DNA from: JANPPS01 sp964242575
Lineage (GTDB): Bacteria > Pseudomonadota > Alphaproteobacteria > Acetobacterales > Acetobacteraceae
Assembly (NCBI GenBank): GCA_964242575.1
Contig: CAXTCN010000006.1
Location: 1 to 64,000, forward strand
Length of the DNA: 64,000 nucleotides
Direction of reading: 5' to 3'
Position 1 is the stretch's first letter, and every line of letters begins with the position of its first letter. The notes under the pieces are model-generated. The model was given only the letters and a program-made list of their open reading frames with translations. It was not told the DNA's origin and ran no database searches. The position numbers and the translations under genes were made by a program. This document shows, one piece after another, positions 34,964-44,217 of this stretch.

Positions 34964-36816
34964 CGGTCCGCGTCCTCCGGCAGCAGGGTACGGGCTGTGA
35001 CCAGGGCGTCCACGGCGGCGCGCACTTTGGCTACGTAGGCGTCGCGGGTGCCGTAACGCTCCTCCAGTGAGGGCCGTGGGTCGCCGGTGCGGTCCCGGTC
35101 TGCTCGCGTGCGGGCGAATGGGATGAATGCGCCGTCGCGGTCGCACAGCTCGGTGGGGGCATCCCGGTACACGCTGATGCCTGTGTAGGTGCCGAGCGGG
35201 ACTGCGACGTGCGGCAGACGGAGCCCGGCCACCTCGTTGCCGTCCGCGTCCACGGCGGGAACCAGCGTCGTGTAGGGCCGCACTGGGGCAGCGGGGGGTT
35301 CGACCCAGTCCACCGGCTGGCCTACGGCGTTGTCCCCTGGCGCCCAGGTTACGCCCGGGACTGCCGGCATCCGGATGGCGCTGGCCCGAACTCCGGTTTG
35401 GTCCGACCGCCGGGGGATCGCGCTGCCTGGAGGCGGCGTGCCGGATATGACCCAGGCCTCGAGGTTCGCCAGCATGGCGCGGAGTGCGGGGCCGGCGCTG
35501 TTGGGGTTGCGCGGGGTGGCGCAGAAGCCGGGCGTCGCCTGGGTGCCGGCATGTCCGCCGTGCTGGGTGCCGGGAACCAGGTAGGCGCGTGCTTGCGGAT
35601 GCAGGGTAGCGTCGGCTCCGTCGGGGGTGGCGTGCAAAAGGGACGCGGCCTTTTGCCAGTACTCGGTCGAGGTGTTGCTTTCGATCACCAGCGGATCGGT
35701 GTCTGGGCGGCGCAGCAGGCCGTCGGCATAGCCGAAAGGTGGCCAAACCTCGGGGTAGAAGCGGTCTTCGTGCTGCGTAGCGGTGCGGCCGGGCATGGCG
35801 AAGGGTTCGTTGCCGAACACCTTGCCGGCCCCGCCGATATGCGCCAGCACGCCATCGAAGGCCCGGCCGCCGGCGCTGGTGCGATTCAGGCCGAGGTCCA
35901 GGAAGTGATGCAGGAAACGGCCGCTGAGCGAGACTCCGAAGCCGAGGACGTGGCGTATGCCGGGCTCGTTCCGGAGGTGGGCCACCACGTCGCGCACCGC
36001 GGCGAAGCCGATGCCGTTCACGGTGGGACGGGTGGCGTCGTAAGTCAGGTCATAGATGTGGCGCGGCTTGGCGACGGTGCCGAACGGCAAAAGCTGGATG
36101 GTTGCGGAGTCCACGAAGCCTCAGGCGTCACGCGGGACTTCAACCGGCGGGTCGGCCTCACGGGCGCGGATGGTCAGGCGGGCGGTGTCGGTGTGGGCCA
36201 CGCCGTACGGCAGGCGGAAACGGCCGACGCCCTCGGGACCGCGGGTGCCGACCTGGAACTCGTGGCGGATACGCTGGACGATGGGCGTGCCAGCGTTCGT
36301 GGCGATGGGGACACGGATGCCGACGGCGTTGTTGTCAGCGCCGACGCCGGGCTGCCAGCCGGACCAGGCCAGGGTGTAGCCGCGGCGGAAGGTGAACCCG
36401 TTGCCGGCGTCCGCTGCCGTGCGCGGGTCGTTGACGAAGCCGGCCTGCGGCTCGCGGGCGTCGTTGATCCAGGATGGCACGTACTTGTTGCCGCGGTTCG
36501 GCACGTCGTACAGCAGGACGCCGTTGCCGCGGGCCGAGTCGGCCGGGCGCAGGATGGCGACGTCCGTGTCGTACTCGACCATGCCTCTGGCGTTGCGGGG
36601 CGCCTGGGCTAGCAGGGCGATGCCGGCCAGCGCCGGGTCGGCTGGGTCAAGTTCGCCGTGCGCCAGGGCGTTGACATAGACGTATGGGCCGGCGGCGCCG
36701 AAGCTTGCGCCCTCGGCGAACGGCCGCTCCGAGAGGATGCGCAACTCGGTGATCCAGGCCGTGGCGGCCTGGGACGCGAGCACGATGGCCCAGGCGGCCG
36801 CAATTAAGGTGCGCAT
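34930..36816 (-). pseudogene. Alpha/beta-hydrolase-domain exported protein split by an in-frame UGA
   Basis: The N-terminal part starts at ATG 36816 after GGAGGG, with a signal peptide (IAAAWAIVLASQAATA). It reads through a family with RPFAEGASFGAAGPY and DVPNRGNK to the residues VEVPRDA. A TGA at 36123-36121 then interrupts. The very next codons in the same frame continue the same protein (GFVDSATIQLLPFG, YDLTYDATRPTVNGIGFAAV), including the nucleophile elbow GFGVSLSGRFL, and run to 34930. Related alpha/beta-hydrolase-domain proteins are single chains of about this total length, and from memory often have Trp at this spot, so TGG-to-TGA is likely. A GTG at 36114 could restart the second half. 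Confidence 0.82.
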
Positions 36817-36958
36817 AAACCCTCCCTCCGCGTCGGGTCTTCGCCCGAACAACTGAGGCTGTGCAGCGGCAGCGGGATGTGTCAACTGTGTCGGCCTAGC
36901 CCCTATTTTCAGCTCTGGATTGAGCTATATGATTGAACCAAATAAGGAGACCATTCCG

Positions 36959-37879
36959 ATGCGTCGCACGTCTTCCATCATCACGGCCGTGGCTGTTGCC
37001 GCTCTGGCCCTCGCGCCTTCGTTCGCAGATGCGCGGGCCGGTGCGGGAAGCTCGTCCGGCAGCCGTGGCAGCCGGACCTATACCGCGCCCCCGGCCACCA
37101 ACACCGCACCGTCCACGGCCGCGCCTATGGAGCGCAGCGTGGCGCCGCGTTCCGGCCCAACCTCAACCGCAGGCGCCCCGATGCAGCAGCCTGCCCGGTC
37201 GGGCTTGATGGGCGGCCTGATGGGCGGTTTGCTAGGTGTCGGACTCGGCAGTCTGCTGTTTGGCGGCGGGTTGTTCGGCAACGGCAGCATGCTCGGTTTC
37301 CTGAGCCTGTTGCTACAGGCGGCTTTGCTGTTCTTCGTGGTGCGCTGGCTGGTGCGGATGTTCATAAACCGGCGGCAGCCGGCCATGGCTGGCGGCTCGA
37401 ACATGAACCGCATGGCACAGCCTGGCCCGGCGCCAGTCGCAGTGCAGGGCCTTGGCGGCAGCCCTGCCGCAGCACCGGTCACGGTCGGCAAGGCGGATTA
37501 CGAGGCGTTTGAGCGCACGCTGCAGAATGTGCAGGCTGCCTGGACCGCACAGGACATGAACCGCCTGCGCCAGCTCGCGACGCCGGAGATGGCGGGCTAC
37601 TTCGCGGAACAGGTCGCCGAGCAAACAAGCCGCGGCGTTCGCAACAGCGTGAGCCACGTGAAGCTTGAGCAGGGCGACCTAGCCGAGGCTTGGGCCGAGG
37701 GCGACCGTGAGTACGCCACGGTGGCGATGCGGTTCTCCTCGCTCGACGTGACTCGCGACTCCACTGGGCGCATAGTTGACGGCGACCTGGCGCTGCGCAG
37801 CATGGCGACGGAGCTATGGACCTTCGTTCGCGTCCGCGGCGGCGAGTGGGTGCTGTCCGCGATCCAGCAGACGCGGTAG
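36959..37879 (+). CDS. Tim44-like domain membrane protein
   Basis: A 306-residue protein. A signal peptide (IITAVAVAALALAPSFADA) is followed by a Ser/Thr/Pro-rich low-complexity stretch, a glycine-rich segment (LMGGLMGGLLGVGLGSLLFGG, cited in part), a membrane helix (about residues 118-137) and a C-terminal Tim44/MRPL45 NTF2-like domain (DYEAFERTLQNVQAAWTAQD; ELWTFVRVRGGEWVLSAIQQ). The bacterial TimA-like family is linked to membrane protein transport or stability, but is poorly understood. The ATG at 36959 follows AAGGAGA. A strong terminator lies just downstream. Confidence 0.9.
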   Translation: MRRTSSIITAVAVAALALAPSFADARAGAGSSSGSRGSRTYTAPPATNTAPSTAAPMERSVAPRSGPTSTAGAPMQQPARSGLMGGLMGGLLGVGLGSLLFGGGLFGNGSMLGFLSLLLQAALLFFVVRWLVRMFINRRQPAMAGGSNMNRMAQPGPAPVAVQGLGGSPAAAPVTVGKADYEAFERTLQNVQAAWTAQDMNRLRQLATPEMAGYFAEQVAEQTSRGVRNSVSHVKLEQGDLAEAWAEGDREYATVAMRFSSLDVTRDSTGRIVDGDLALRSMATELWTFVRVRGGEWVLSAIQQTR

Positions 37880-37904
37880 TTCCCAATTCGTTGAGTGTTT
37901 ACAA

Positions 37905-37932
37905 GGGCCGCCGGCACAACCGGCGGCCCTTT
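37905..37932 (+). terminator. Rho-independent-type terminator after the Tim44-domain gene
   Basis: GGGCCGCCGG (37905-37914) pairs perfectly with CCGGCGGCCC (37920-37929) over a 5-base loop, followed by TTT. It begins 25 bases after the stop codon. The T-tract is short, but the stem is very stable. Confidence 0.8.
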
Positions 37933-38064
37933 CCATTTGCGGTAGGGCGCGGTAACTGGGTCAGCGATGCTGCATCATCGAAACTTCATGTGCAACGGGG
38001 CACTTGTAACGTAAAGCCGTGCTGCGACAACAGCCTAGACACGACGCGAGGATTGATCGGTCGC

Positions 38065-38895
38065 ATGAACGCTCTTCTTCCCGGCTCCAAGTCTCACCGC
38101 TACCGTGCGGTGTTCATCTCGGATATGCATTTGGGCACAAAAGGGTGCCGGAGCGACTTCCTTGCGGACTTCTTGGGCCGCATGCAGTGCGACCACCTGT
38201 TCCTGGTGGGGGACATCGTGGATGGCTGGCGGCTGCGGAAGTCCTGGTACTGGGACAAGGCGCATGACCGAGTCGTGCGCCTGATACTGCGCCATGCCCG
38301 GAATGGCACGGCGGTGACTTACATCCCCGGCAACCACGACGAGATGTTCCGCCCTTGGCTGCCGACCGAGCAGGACGCGAACACGCTCGAGGTCGCCGGC
38401 ATCGCACTCCGCAACGAGGCGGTGCACGTGACGGCTGGGGGCTTGAGGCTGCTGGTGACGCACGGGGACGAGTTCGACAGCGTAGTGCGTTACGCCAAGT
38501 ACCTCGCCATCCTGGGGGACCACGCCTATGTCACGGCGCTTGTGGTGAACCGCTGGTTCAACTGGTTCCGACGCCGGCTGGGGTATCCCTATTGGTCGCT
38601 GTCGCAGTGGCTGAAGCGCCAGGTGAAAGGTGCCGTGAAAGCAATCGACCGGTTCGAGACGGCGTTGGCGGCGGAGGCTGGGCGGCGCGGTTTTGACGGG
38701 GTGGTGTGCGGGCATATCCACCATGCCGAGATGCGCACCGTGAACGGCATCCTGTATATGAACGACGGCGACTGGGTGGAAAGCTGCACCGCGCTGGTCG
38801 AGCACCATGACGGGCAGTTCGAGCTGATTGACTGGGCGGCGGTGAACAACCTCTCGTTCTTCACGCCCCGTACGCCGGTGGCGGAGGCCGCCTGA
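38065..38895 (+). CDS. UDP-2,3-diacylglucosamine diphosphatase-like metallophosphoesterase
   Basis: A 276-residue calcineurin-like phosphoesterase of the LpxH family (COG2908 type). All metal motifs are present: SDMHLG, GDIVDGW, GNHDE, VTHGDEFD and GHIHHAE. LpxH cleaves UDP-diacylglucosamine to lipid X in lipid A synthesis. Many alphaproteobacteria use LpxI for that step and carry this LpxH relative beside a glycosyltransferase, so its true substrate is uncertain. The start at 38065 is chosen because upstream sequence shows no similarity. It heads a lipid A gene cluster. Confidence 0.85.
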   Translation: MNALLPGSKSHRYRAVFISDMHLGTKGCRSDFLADFLGRMQCDHLFLVGDIVDGWRLRKSWYWDKAHDRVVRLILRHARNGTAVTYIPGNHDEMFRPWLPTEQDANTLEVAGIALRNEAVHVTAGGLRLLVTHGDEFDSVVRYAKYLAILGDHAYVTALVVNRWFNWFRRRLGYPYWSLSQWLKRQVKGAVKAIDRFETALAAEAGRRGFDGVVCGHIHHAEMRTVNGILYMNDGDWVESCTALVEHHDGQFELIDWAAVNNLSFFTPRTPVAEAA

Positions 38896-38899
38896 CGCG

Positions 38900-39913
38900 T
38901 TGCGAGTGCTGATCGTCTCGGATGCCTGGCATCCGCAGGTGAACGGGGTGGTGCGTACGCTGTCCGCGCTGGTTAAGGAGTTGGCATCGGCCGGGCACTC
39001 TGTTGAAGTTATCGGTCCGGACCGGTTCCTGACGGTCCCGTTGCCGACTTATACGAGCATACGGCTGGCGCTAGCGCCGCGCCGGCGACTTGGACGCATG
39101 ATTGCGGCGTTCCGCCCGGACGCCTTGCACATTGCCACCGAAGGACCGCTCGGCCATGCCGCCCGGCGTTGGGCGCTGCGGCGCGGGGTTGCGTTCACGA
39201 CGTCGTTCCATACGCGGTTTCCGGAGTACTTGCAGGCACGAACAGGCCTTGCGCCATGGCTGAGCTACGCGTGGCTGCGCTGGTTCCACAATGCCGGGTC
39301 TGGCATGATGGTGGCGACCGGCAGCCTGCGGCGCGAACTGGCGGCGCGTGGGTTCCGCAACGTCCGCGCCTGGACCCGGGGCGTTGACCTGGCACAGTTC
39401 CAACCCTCTGCCAGCGCCGATGTAGGCTGCGCGCGGCCGGTGTTCCTGTATGTGGGCCGGGTCGCAGTCGAAAAGAACCTCAGCGCGTTCCTGTCGCTTG
39501 ACCTGCCAGGCACGAAGCTGGTGGTCGGCGACGGGCCGCAGCTTGGGGCGCTGGCGCGCGCGCACCCGGACGCGGTTTTCCTTGGCGCACGGCACGGCAC
39601 GGCCTTGGCGCAAGCCTATGCGGCTGCGGACGTGTTCGTGTTCCCGTCGCTCACGGACACGTTCGGGCTGGTGCTGCTTGAGAGTCTGGCGTGCGGCACG
39701 CCGGTTGCCGCCTATCCCGTCACCGGTCCGGCCGATGTGCTGGAAGGCGCTGCGGCCGGGGTCGGGGCGTTGGACTCGGACCTGCGCGCGGCGGCGTTGC
39801 GGGCGCTCGGTGGCGACCGGGCGGCTTGCCGCGCCCATGCGGAACGGTTCTCGTGGCGTTCCTGTGCCGACGCCTTCCTGGGCAACCTGGTGCTGCTTGG
39901 CACCCTGCCGTAG
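38900..39913 (+). CDS. Glycosyltransferase family 4 (GT-B)
   Basis: A 337-residue GT-B glycosyltransferase with a TTG start four bases after the phosphatase gene; a GTG at 38906 is an alternative. The N-terminal SDAWHPQVNGVVRTL and the donor-binding FVFPSLTDTFGLVLLESLA (E-x7-E region) resemble mannosyl- or glucosyl-transferases that act on glycolipids. Its pairing with the LpxH-like gene is common in alphaproteobacteria and suggests a membrane glycolipid product. Donor and acceptor are unknown. Confidence 0.88.
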   Translation: MRVLIVSDAWHPQVNGVVRTLSALVKELASAGHSVEVIGPDRFLTVPLPTYTSIRLALAPRRRLGRMIAAFRPDALHIATEGPLGHAARRWALRRGVAFTTSFHTRFPEYLQARTGLAPWLSYAWLRWFHNAGSGMMVATGSLRRELAARGFRNVRAWTRGVDLAQFQPSASADVGCARPVFLYVGRVAVEKNLSAFLSLDLPGTKLVVGDGPQLGALARAHPDAVFLGARHGTALAQAYAAADVFVFPSLTDTFGLVLLESLACGTPVAAYPVTGPADVLEGAAAGVGALDSDLRAAALRALGGDRAACRAHAERFSWRSCADAFLGNLVLLGTLP

Positions 39914-39981
39914 CACACGCATCGTGGTTTGCTGGCGCGGAGGGCGCATGCTACCGCCCACCCCATGCTGCCCGGCTCTCG

Positions 39982-40686
39982 ATGATGTTGAAAAGCGCCC
40001 TGCGCCACCCTCGCGTGCTGGCGCTCGGCGTCAGCCTGCTGGGCGCCTACCTGCGGTTCGCCCTGCGCACGACGCGCTGGACGTTGCACGGGGAGGAGTG
40101 GCTTGGCTCGTACTTGTATGGCGGCGCGGCGGTGTTCGCGTTCTGGCACGAGCGGTTGCCCTTGATGCCGGCATTGTGGCTGCTGGCGACCGAGCGCCGG
40201 GCACAGGGTGGGGCAGCACGCAAGCGGATGCATGTGCTGGTGAGCCGCAACCGGGATGGCCGGCTGATTGGCGCCATGATGCGGCGCTTTGGGCTGGACC
40301 TCGTGTACGGCTCCACCGCCAAGCGCGCGGCGCAGAAAGGCGGCGCGGCGGGACTGCGGGCGTTGCTGGCGGTGCTGGCGGCGGGCGATCAGGTGGTCAT
40401 CACCCCGGATGGGCCGCGCGGGCCGCGGCGGCAGATGGCGCGCGGGGTGGCGCAAGTGGCCGCGCTCGCCAGGGTGCCGGTCGTGCCGTGCGCCGCGCAA
40501 ACGACCCGCCGGCACATCCTGCCGACCTGGGACCGCATGGTGCTGCCGCTGCCGTTCGGGCGCGGGGTACTGGTGTGCGGCGCGCCGGTCATGGTGCCAA
40601 GGGTGGGCTGGATGGAGTCGCTGCCTGGTCTCGAGGCCGCGTTGACGCAAGCCGCGGACGAGGCGGACGCGCGATGCGGAGCGTGA
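39982..40686 (+). CDS. DUF374 lysophospholipid acyltransferase family protein (LpxJ-type)
   Basis: A 234-residue protein of the DUF374/LPLAT group. The variant acyltransferase motifs are visible: FWHERLPLMP for the catalytic His region, VSRNRDGRLI, and the acceptor motif TPDGPRGPRRQMARG. DUF374 proteins include LpxJ, a lipid A secondary acyltransferase that does not need Kdo (family knowledge). Its position before kdtA supports a role in lipid A acylation. The start may be 39982 or the next ATG at 39985. It overlaps kdtA by 13 bases. Confidence 0.87.
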   Translation: MMLKSALRHPRVLALGVSLLGAYLRFALRTTRWTLHGEEWLGSYLYGGAAVFAFWHERLPLMPALWLLATERRAQGGAARKRMHVLVSRNRDGRLIGAMMRRFGLDLVYGSTAKRAAQKGGAAGLRALLAVLAAGDQVVITPDGPRGPRRQMARGVAQVAALARVPVVPCAAQTTRRHILPTWDRMVLPLPFGRGVLVCGAPVMVPRVGWMESLPGLEAALTQAADEADARCGA

Positions 40687-41933
40687 CGGCCGGGCTGTGG
40701 CACGCGACGGCAGCGGCGGCGGCTCCGGTCCTGCGGGTGATGCTGCGCCGCCGGGTCGCTCGGGGCAAGGAGGTAGCGGCGCGGCTGCCGGAACGGGAGG
40801 GGATCGACTCGACGCCCCGGCCTGAGGGGCGGTTGCTGTGGCTGCACGCGGCGAGCGTGGGGGAGAGCGTGTCGATCCTGCCAGTGCTCTCTGCGTTTGC
40901 GGAGGCAGCGCCGGAGGTGTCCGTGCTGGTCACGACTGGGACCGTGACCTCGGCGGAGCTGTTGGCGCAACGGCTGCCGGAGCTGGGCCTGCATGCCATG
41001 CACCGCTTCCTGCCGCTTGATGTGCCAGCCTGGGCAGCGCGGTTCCTGGACCATTGGCGGCCGGATGCGGCGGCGTTCGTTGAAAGCGAGCTATGGCCGA
41101 ACCTGTTGGCGGCGTGCCAGGCGCGAGGGGTGCCGTTGATGCTGGTGAACGCCCGCATGTCCGCCCGGAGCGCGCGGGGCTGGAGCCGTGCGCCGGCGTT
41201 CGCGCGGCATGTGCTGGGCGCGTTCGACCGGGTCCAGGCGCAGTCGGGGGCCGATGCGGCCCGGCTGAGGGCACTAGGCGCGCGAGCGGTGGACGCGCCG
41301 GGGGACCTGAAGCTGGCCGCGCCGCCATTGCCGGCGGACCCAGTGGAGTTGGCCCGGTTGCGGACGCTGATCGGGGCGCGGCCAGTCTGGCTGGCGGCCA
41401 GCACGCATCCCGGAGAGGAGGCGGTGGCGGGCGCGGTGCATCGGGCGTTGGCAGGCTCGCATCCGGGGCTGCTCACCATTGTCGCGCCCCGGCATCCGGA
41501 TCGCGGCCCGGCGGTGGCGGCCCTGCTGGGCGACGCGCCGCGGCGGGCAGCGGGCGGTGATCCGACTGGCGCATTCTGGGTGATGGACACCATCGGCGAG
41601 CTCGGTCTGGCGTATCGCCTGGCGCCGCTGGTGTTCGTGGGGCGCAGCCTGATAGGGCAGGGCGGCCAGAACCCATGGGAGCCGGCGCGGCTGGGCTGCG
41701 CCGTCGCGGTTGGCCCGCATACGGCGAACTTCGCGCAGGCGGTGCAGTGCCTGCTTGATGCTGGGGGACTGACCCAGGTGGCGGACGCCGACGCGCTGAC
41801 GGCCTGGGTGGACACGCTGCTGCGTGACCCGGCCCGGCGGGCGGCCACTGGACACGCGGCGGAGACAGCCGCTTCCGGCGCTGCCGGCCTGCCGATGCGT
41901 ACGGCGCGGACGCTGCTGGGGCTGATGCGGTGA
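40674..41933 (+). CDS. kdtA: 3-deoxy-D-manno-octulosonic acid transferase
   Basis: A 419-residue Kdo transferase (WaaA) that adds Kdo to the lipid A precursor. The N-terminal membrane segment, the catalytic Glu region LWLHAASVGES (about 55-65) and FVESELWPNLL are typical, as is the C-terminal FVGRSLIGQGGQNPWEPA. It is in the middle of the acyltransferase-kdtA-lpxK-acyltransferase run. Its stop overlaps the lpxK start. Confidence 0.95.
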   Translation: MRSVTAGLWHATAAAAAPVLRVMLRRRVARGKEVAARLPEREGIDSTPRPEGRLLWLHAASVGESVSILPVLSAFAEAAPEVSVLVTTGTVTSAELLAQRLPELGLHAMHRFLPLDVPAWAARFLDHWRPDAAAFVESELWPNLLAACQARGVPLMLVNARMSARSARGWSRAPAFARHVLGAFDRVQAQSGADAARLRALGARAVDAPGDLKLAAPPLPADPVELARLRTLIGARPVWLAASTHPGEEAVAGAVHRALAGSHPGLLTIVAPRHPDRGPAVAALLGDAPRRAAGGDPTGAFWVMDTIGELGLAYRLAPLVFVGRSLIGQGGQNPWEPARLGCAVAVGPHTANFAQAVQCLLDAGGLTQVADADALTAWVDTLLRDPARRAATGHAAETAASGAAGLPMRTARTLLGLMR

Positions 41934-42886
41934 TGCCGCCCGGCTTCTGGTGGCGGGATGGGCTGATGTCCCGGCTCCTGTGGCCGGCCTCCCGGATGGT
42001 CGCGGCGGCTACGGCCTGCCGTGTGGCGCGGCCGGGCTGGCGGGCGCCGGTGCCGGTGCTGTGCTGCGGCAATGCGAGCGTGGGCGGCGCGGGAAAAACG
42101 ACGGTGGTGCTCGACATCGCCCGGCGGCTACGGGCGAGGGGCGTCGCGGTGCACTGCCTGACGCGCGGCTATGGCGGCCGTGCTCGCGGCGTGTTGCGGG
42201 TCGATCTGGCCCGGCATGATGCCTACCTAGTCGGGGACGAGCCGCTGCTGCTTGCGGAAGTCGCGCCGACCTGGGTCGGAGCATGCCGGGCCGACGCCGC
42301 CCGTGCGGCGGTGGCCGCGGGTGCCAAGGCGCTATTGATGGATGACGGCCTGCAGCACCCAAGCCTGCACCGGGACGCGACGCTGCTGGTGATCGACGGC
42401 GCAGTCGGGTTTGGCAACGGCCGCGTGCTGCCGGCCGGACCGCTGCGGGAGCCGGTAAGCGCCGCCGCGGCCCGGTGCCAGGCGGCCGTGCTGATTGGCG
42501 CGGACCGGGCCGGCGCGCGTGCGGCGTTGCCCGCTGGGCTACCGGTGCTGACGGCGCGGCTCGTGCCGGATACGCGGTTGCCGGGGGTTCGGGTGCTGGC
42601 GTTCACCGGCATCGCGCGGCCTGCCAAGTTCCACGCCACGCTGGTGGAGGCGGGCGCCGTGCTGGTCGGGCAGCGGGACTTCCCGGACCACCACGAGTTC
42701 CGGTCGGACGAGTTGCGGGACGTGCTGGCCAGCGCAGCCGCGCTGTTCGCCACACCGGTCACCACGCCCAAGGACGCGGCGCGCCTGGCCGCCGCGATGC
42801 GGGCGCACGTTGAGGTGGTGGGCGTGTCGCTGCTGTGGGACGACGAGGCGGCGCTGGAGCGCTTGCTGGCGGAGGTGGTGCCCTGA
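41930..42886 (+). CDS. lpxK: Tetraacyldisaccharide 4'-kinase
   Basis: A 318-residue inner-membrane kinase that phosphorylates the 4' position of the lipid A disaccharide. The N-terminal helix is followed by a P-loop with extended form (GNASVGGAGKTT, about 48-59) and MDDGLQHPSL, the catalytic region. The GTG start overlaps kdtA. The last bases contain a GGAGG that seems to serve the next gene. Confidence 0.96.
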   Translation: MMPPGFWWRDGLMSRLLWPASRMVAAATACRVARPGWRAPVPVLCCGNASVGGAGKTTVVLDIARRLRARGVAVHCLTRGYGGRARGVLRVDLARHDAYLVGDEPLLLAEVAPTWVGACRADAARAAVAAGAKALLMDDGLQHPSLHRDATLLVIDGAVGFGNGRVLPAGPLREPVSAAAARCQAAVLIGADRAGARAALPAGLPVLTARLVPDTRLPGVRVLAFTGIARPAKFHATLVEAGAVLVGQRDFPDHHEFRSDELRDVLASAAALFATPVTTPKDAARLAAAMRAHVEVVGVSLLWDDEAALERLLAEVVP

Positions 42887-43767
42887 GCCTTCGGTTCCGG
42901 CTCGAAGCGGCGCTGGTGCGTGCGCTGCTGGCAATGCTGCGGCGGCTAGGCCCGGTGGCGGCCAGCAACTTATGCGGCGGCGTGGCGCGCTGGGTTGGGC
43001 CGTTGCTGCCGGTGAGCCGCGTTGCAGACCAGAACTTGCGCGCCGCCATGCCAGAGCTGGACGCAGCGGCACGACGCCGGATGGTGCGGGGCGTGTGGGA
43101 CAACCTCGGCCGGACCATGGGGGAGCTGCCGCACGTGGCCAGCCTCAAGCAGGCCGCAACGGGACCGGGCTGGGAGTTGGACGGGGCGGAGGTCATGCAT
43201 GCCCTAGCAGCGCAGGGGGGGCCGATCCTGTTTTTCAGCGCGCATATTGGCAACTGGGAGCTGCTGCCGGTGGTCGCGGCGCATTACGGCGTGCGTGTGT
43301 CATCGTTGTACCGGGCTGCGAGCAATCCGCTGGTCGATCAAATCATCACCCAGTTGCGTCAGCAGGCAGTAGGCCTGGACGTGCCGATGTTCCCCAAGGG
43401 AGCGGCGGGGGCACGGCAAATCGTGCGGCACCTGGCGCAAGGCGGCGTAGTGGGCATGCTGATGGACCAAAAGATGAATGACGGGATCGAGGCCCGGCTG
43501 TTTGGGCAGCCCGCCATGACCGCGCCGGCGCTGGCAGCATTGGCGCTGCGGCTACGATGCCCGGTTGTGCCTGCGCACGTGGAGCGCCTCGGGCCGGCCC
43601 GGTTCCGCCTGGTGTGCGACCCGCTGTTCGATTTGCCAAACAGCGGGGATCGCACTGAAGATATCGCGACGCTGACGCAAAGGGTGAATGACAGGCTTGA
43701 GGAGTGGATCAGGGCGCGGCCACAGGAGTGGCTATGGCTGCACCGGCGCTGGCCTCGGGCGCGCTAA
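42883..43767 (+). CDS. LpxL/HtrB-type lipid A acyltransferase, apparent CTG start
   Basis: A 294-residue lysophospholipid acyltransferase of the LpxL/LpxM family. The HxxxxE motif is HIGNWE (His121, Glu126), then SSLYRAASNP and MLMDQKMNDG. It adds a secondary acyl chain to lipid A at the inner membrane. Sequence similarity begins at SLRFRLEAALVRALLAMLRR (cited to 20), directly after lpxK. The only codon there is CTG at 42883 overlapping the lpxK stop (CTGA), with GGAGG seven bases upstream. Alternatives are a GTG at 42835 deep in lpxK or a late GTG at 42916 that would cut the first helix. Confidence 0.9.
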   Translation: MSLRFRLEAALVRALLAMLRRLGPVAASNLCGGVARWVGPLLPVSRVADQNLRAAMPELDAAARRRMVRGVWDNLGRTMGELPHVASLKQAATGPGWELDGAEVMHALAAQGGPILFFSAHIGNWELLPVVAAHYGVRVSSLYRAASNPLVDQIITQLRQQAVGLDVPMFPKGAAGARQIVRHLAQGGVVGMLMDQKMNDGIEARLFGQPAMTAPALAALALRLRCPVVPAHVERLGPARFRLVCDPLFDLPNSGDRTEDIATLTQRVNDRLEEWIRARPQEWLWLHRRWPRAR

Positions 43768-44021
43768 TACCGCGCTTTCACCGGGATTTTGACCACTTCA
43801 GGCAGTGGCGAGCGCTCCAGCGACTTGATAGCCGGACGCGGCTTGCCGGAGGCAGCGCCGATCTCGGCATCCTGCTTTTCAATGATGGCCTGCGCCGGCA
43901 GGTCGCCGTCGAGGCCGGTCAACGCTGTGCTGGGCACCCGGCGGTTGCTGCTGCGGGTGCCATCTACATAGGTGACGTCAAAAGCAACAAAGCTCGACTC
44001 AATGCGTTTTTTAGGTGCCAT
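43764..44021 (-). CDS. Small conserved hypothetical protein
   Basis: An 85-residue basic soluble protein beginning MAPKKRIESSFVAFDVTYVD. It has a short beta-strand start, a hydrophilic middle (DGTRSSNRRVP) and a tail with IIEKQDAEIGA and PVKARY. No domain is recognised. The ATG at 44021 lies inside the end of the upstream small gene (11-base overlap), so it is coupled. It converges with the LpxL-type gene, overlapping by four bases. Confidence 0.75.
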   Translation of the reverse strand: MAPKKRIESSFVAFDVTYVDGTRSSNRRVPSTALTGLDGDLPAQAIIEKQDAEIGAASGKPRPAIKSLERSPLPEVVKIPVKARY

Positions 44022-44181
44022 TACTGGTGTCCGTGGCCGGTGCGTCGTCCGTCGAGGTAATGCCGGCGGCAAGGTCAGCCTTGCGGCGTTCCTCCTTCTC
44101 GCGGGCCTTTTCCTCTTTCTTGGCCTGCTTGGCCCGGTCGCGCTCGGCGCGTTGCATGTTGTAGTTTGGCTTAAATACCAT
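44011..44181 (-). CDS. Lysine/glutamate-rich mini-protein
   Basis: A 56-residue protein beginning MVFKPNYNMQRAERDRAKQA. It continues as a charged helix (KKEEKAREKEERRKADLA) with a Thr/Asp-rich tail. Mini-proteins of this pattern (start FKPNYN, then alternating K/E) occur in alphaproteobacteria; the function is unknown. The coding pattern, the overlap with the following gene and the conserved look of the N-terminus support it. It is missed by a 60-residue cut-off. Confidence 0.72.
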   Translation of the reverse strand: MVFKPNYNMQRAERDRAKQAKKEEKAREKEERRKADLAAGITSTDDAPATDTSNGT

Positions 44182-44217
44182 CGAGGGGTTCCTGCGCTAC
44201 TTAGCCCTGGTGCTGCC

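Noticed and set aside
36121..36123. Selenocysteine at the UGA in the hydrolase gene
   Set aside because: No hairpin right after the UGA was evident and the family is not known to use selenocysteine. A nonsense change from a Trp codon is simpler.
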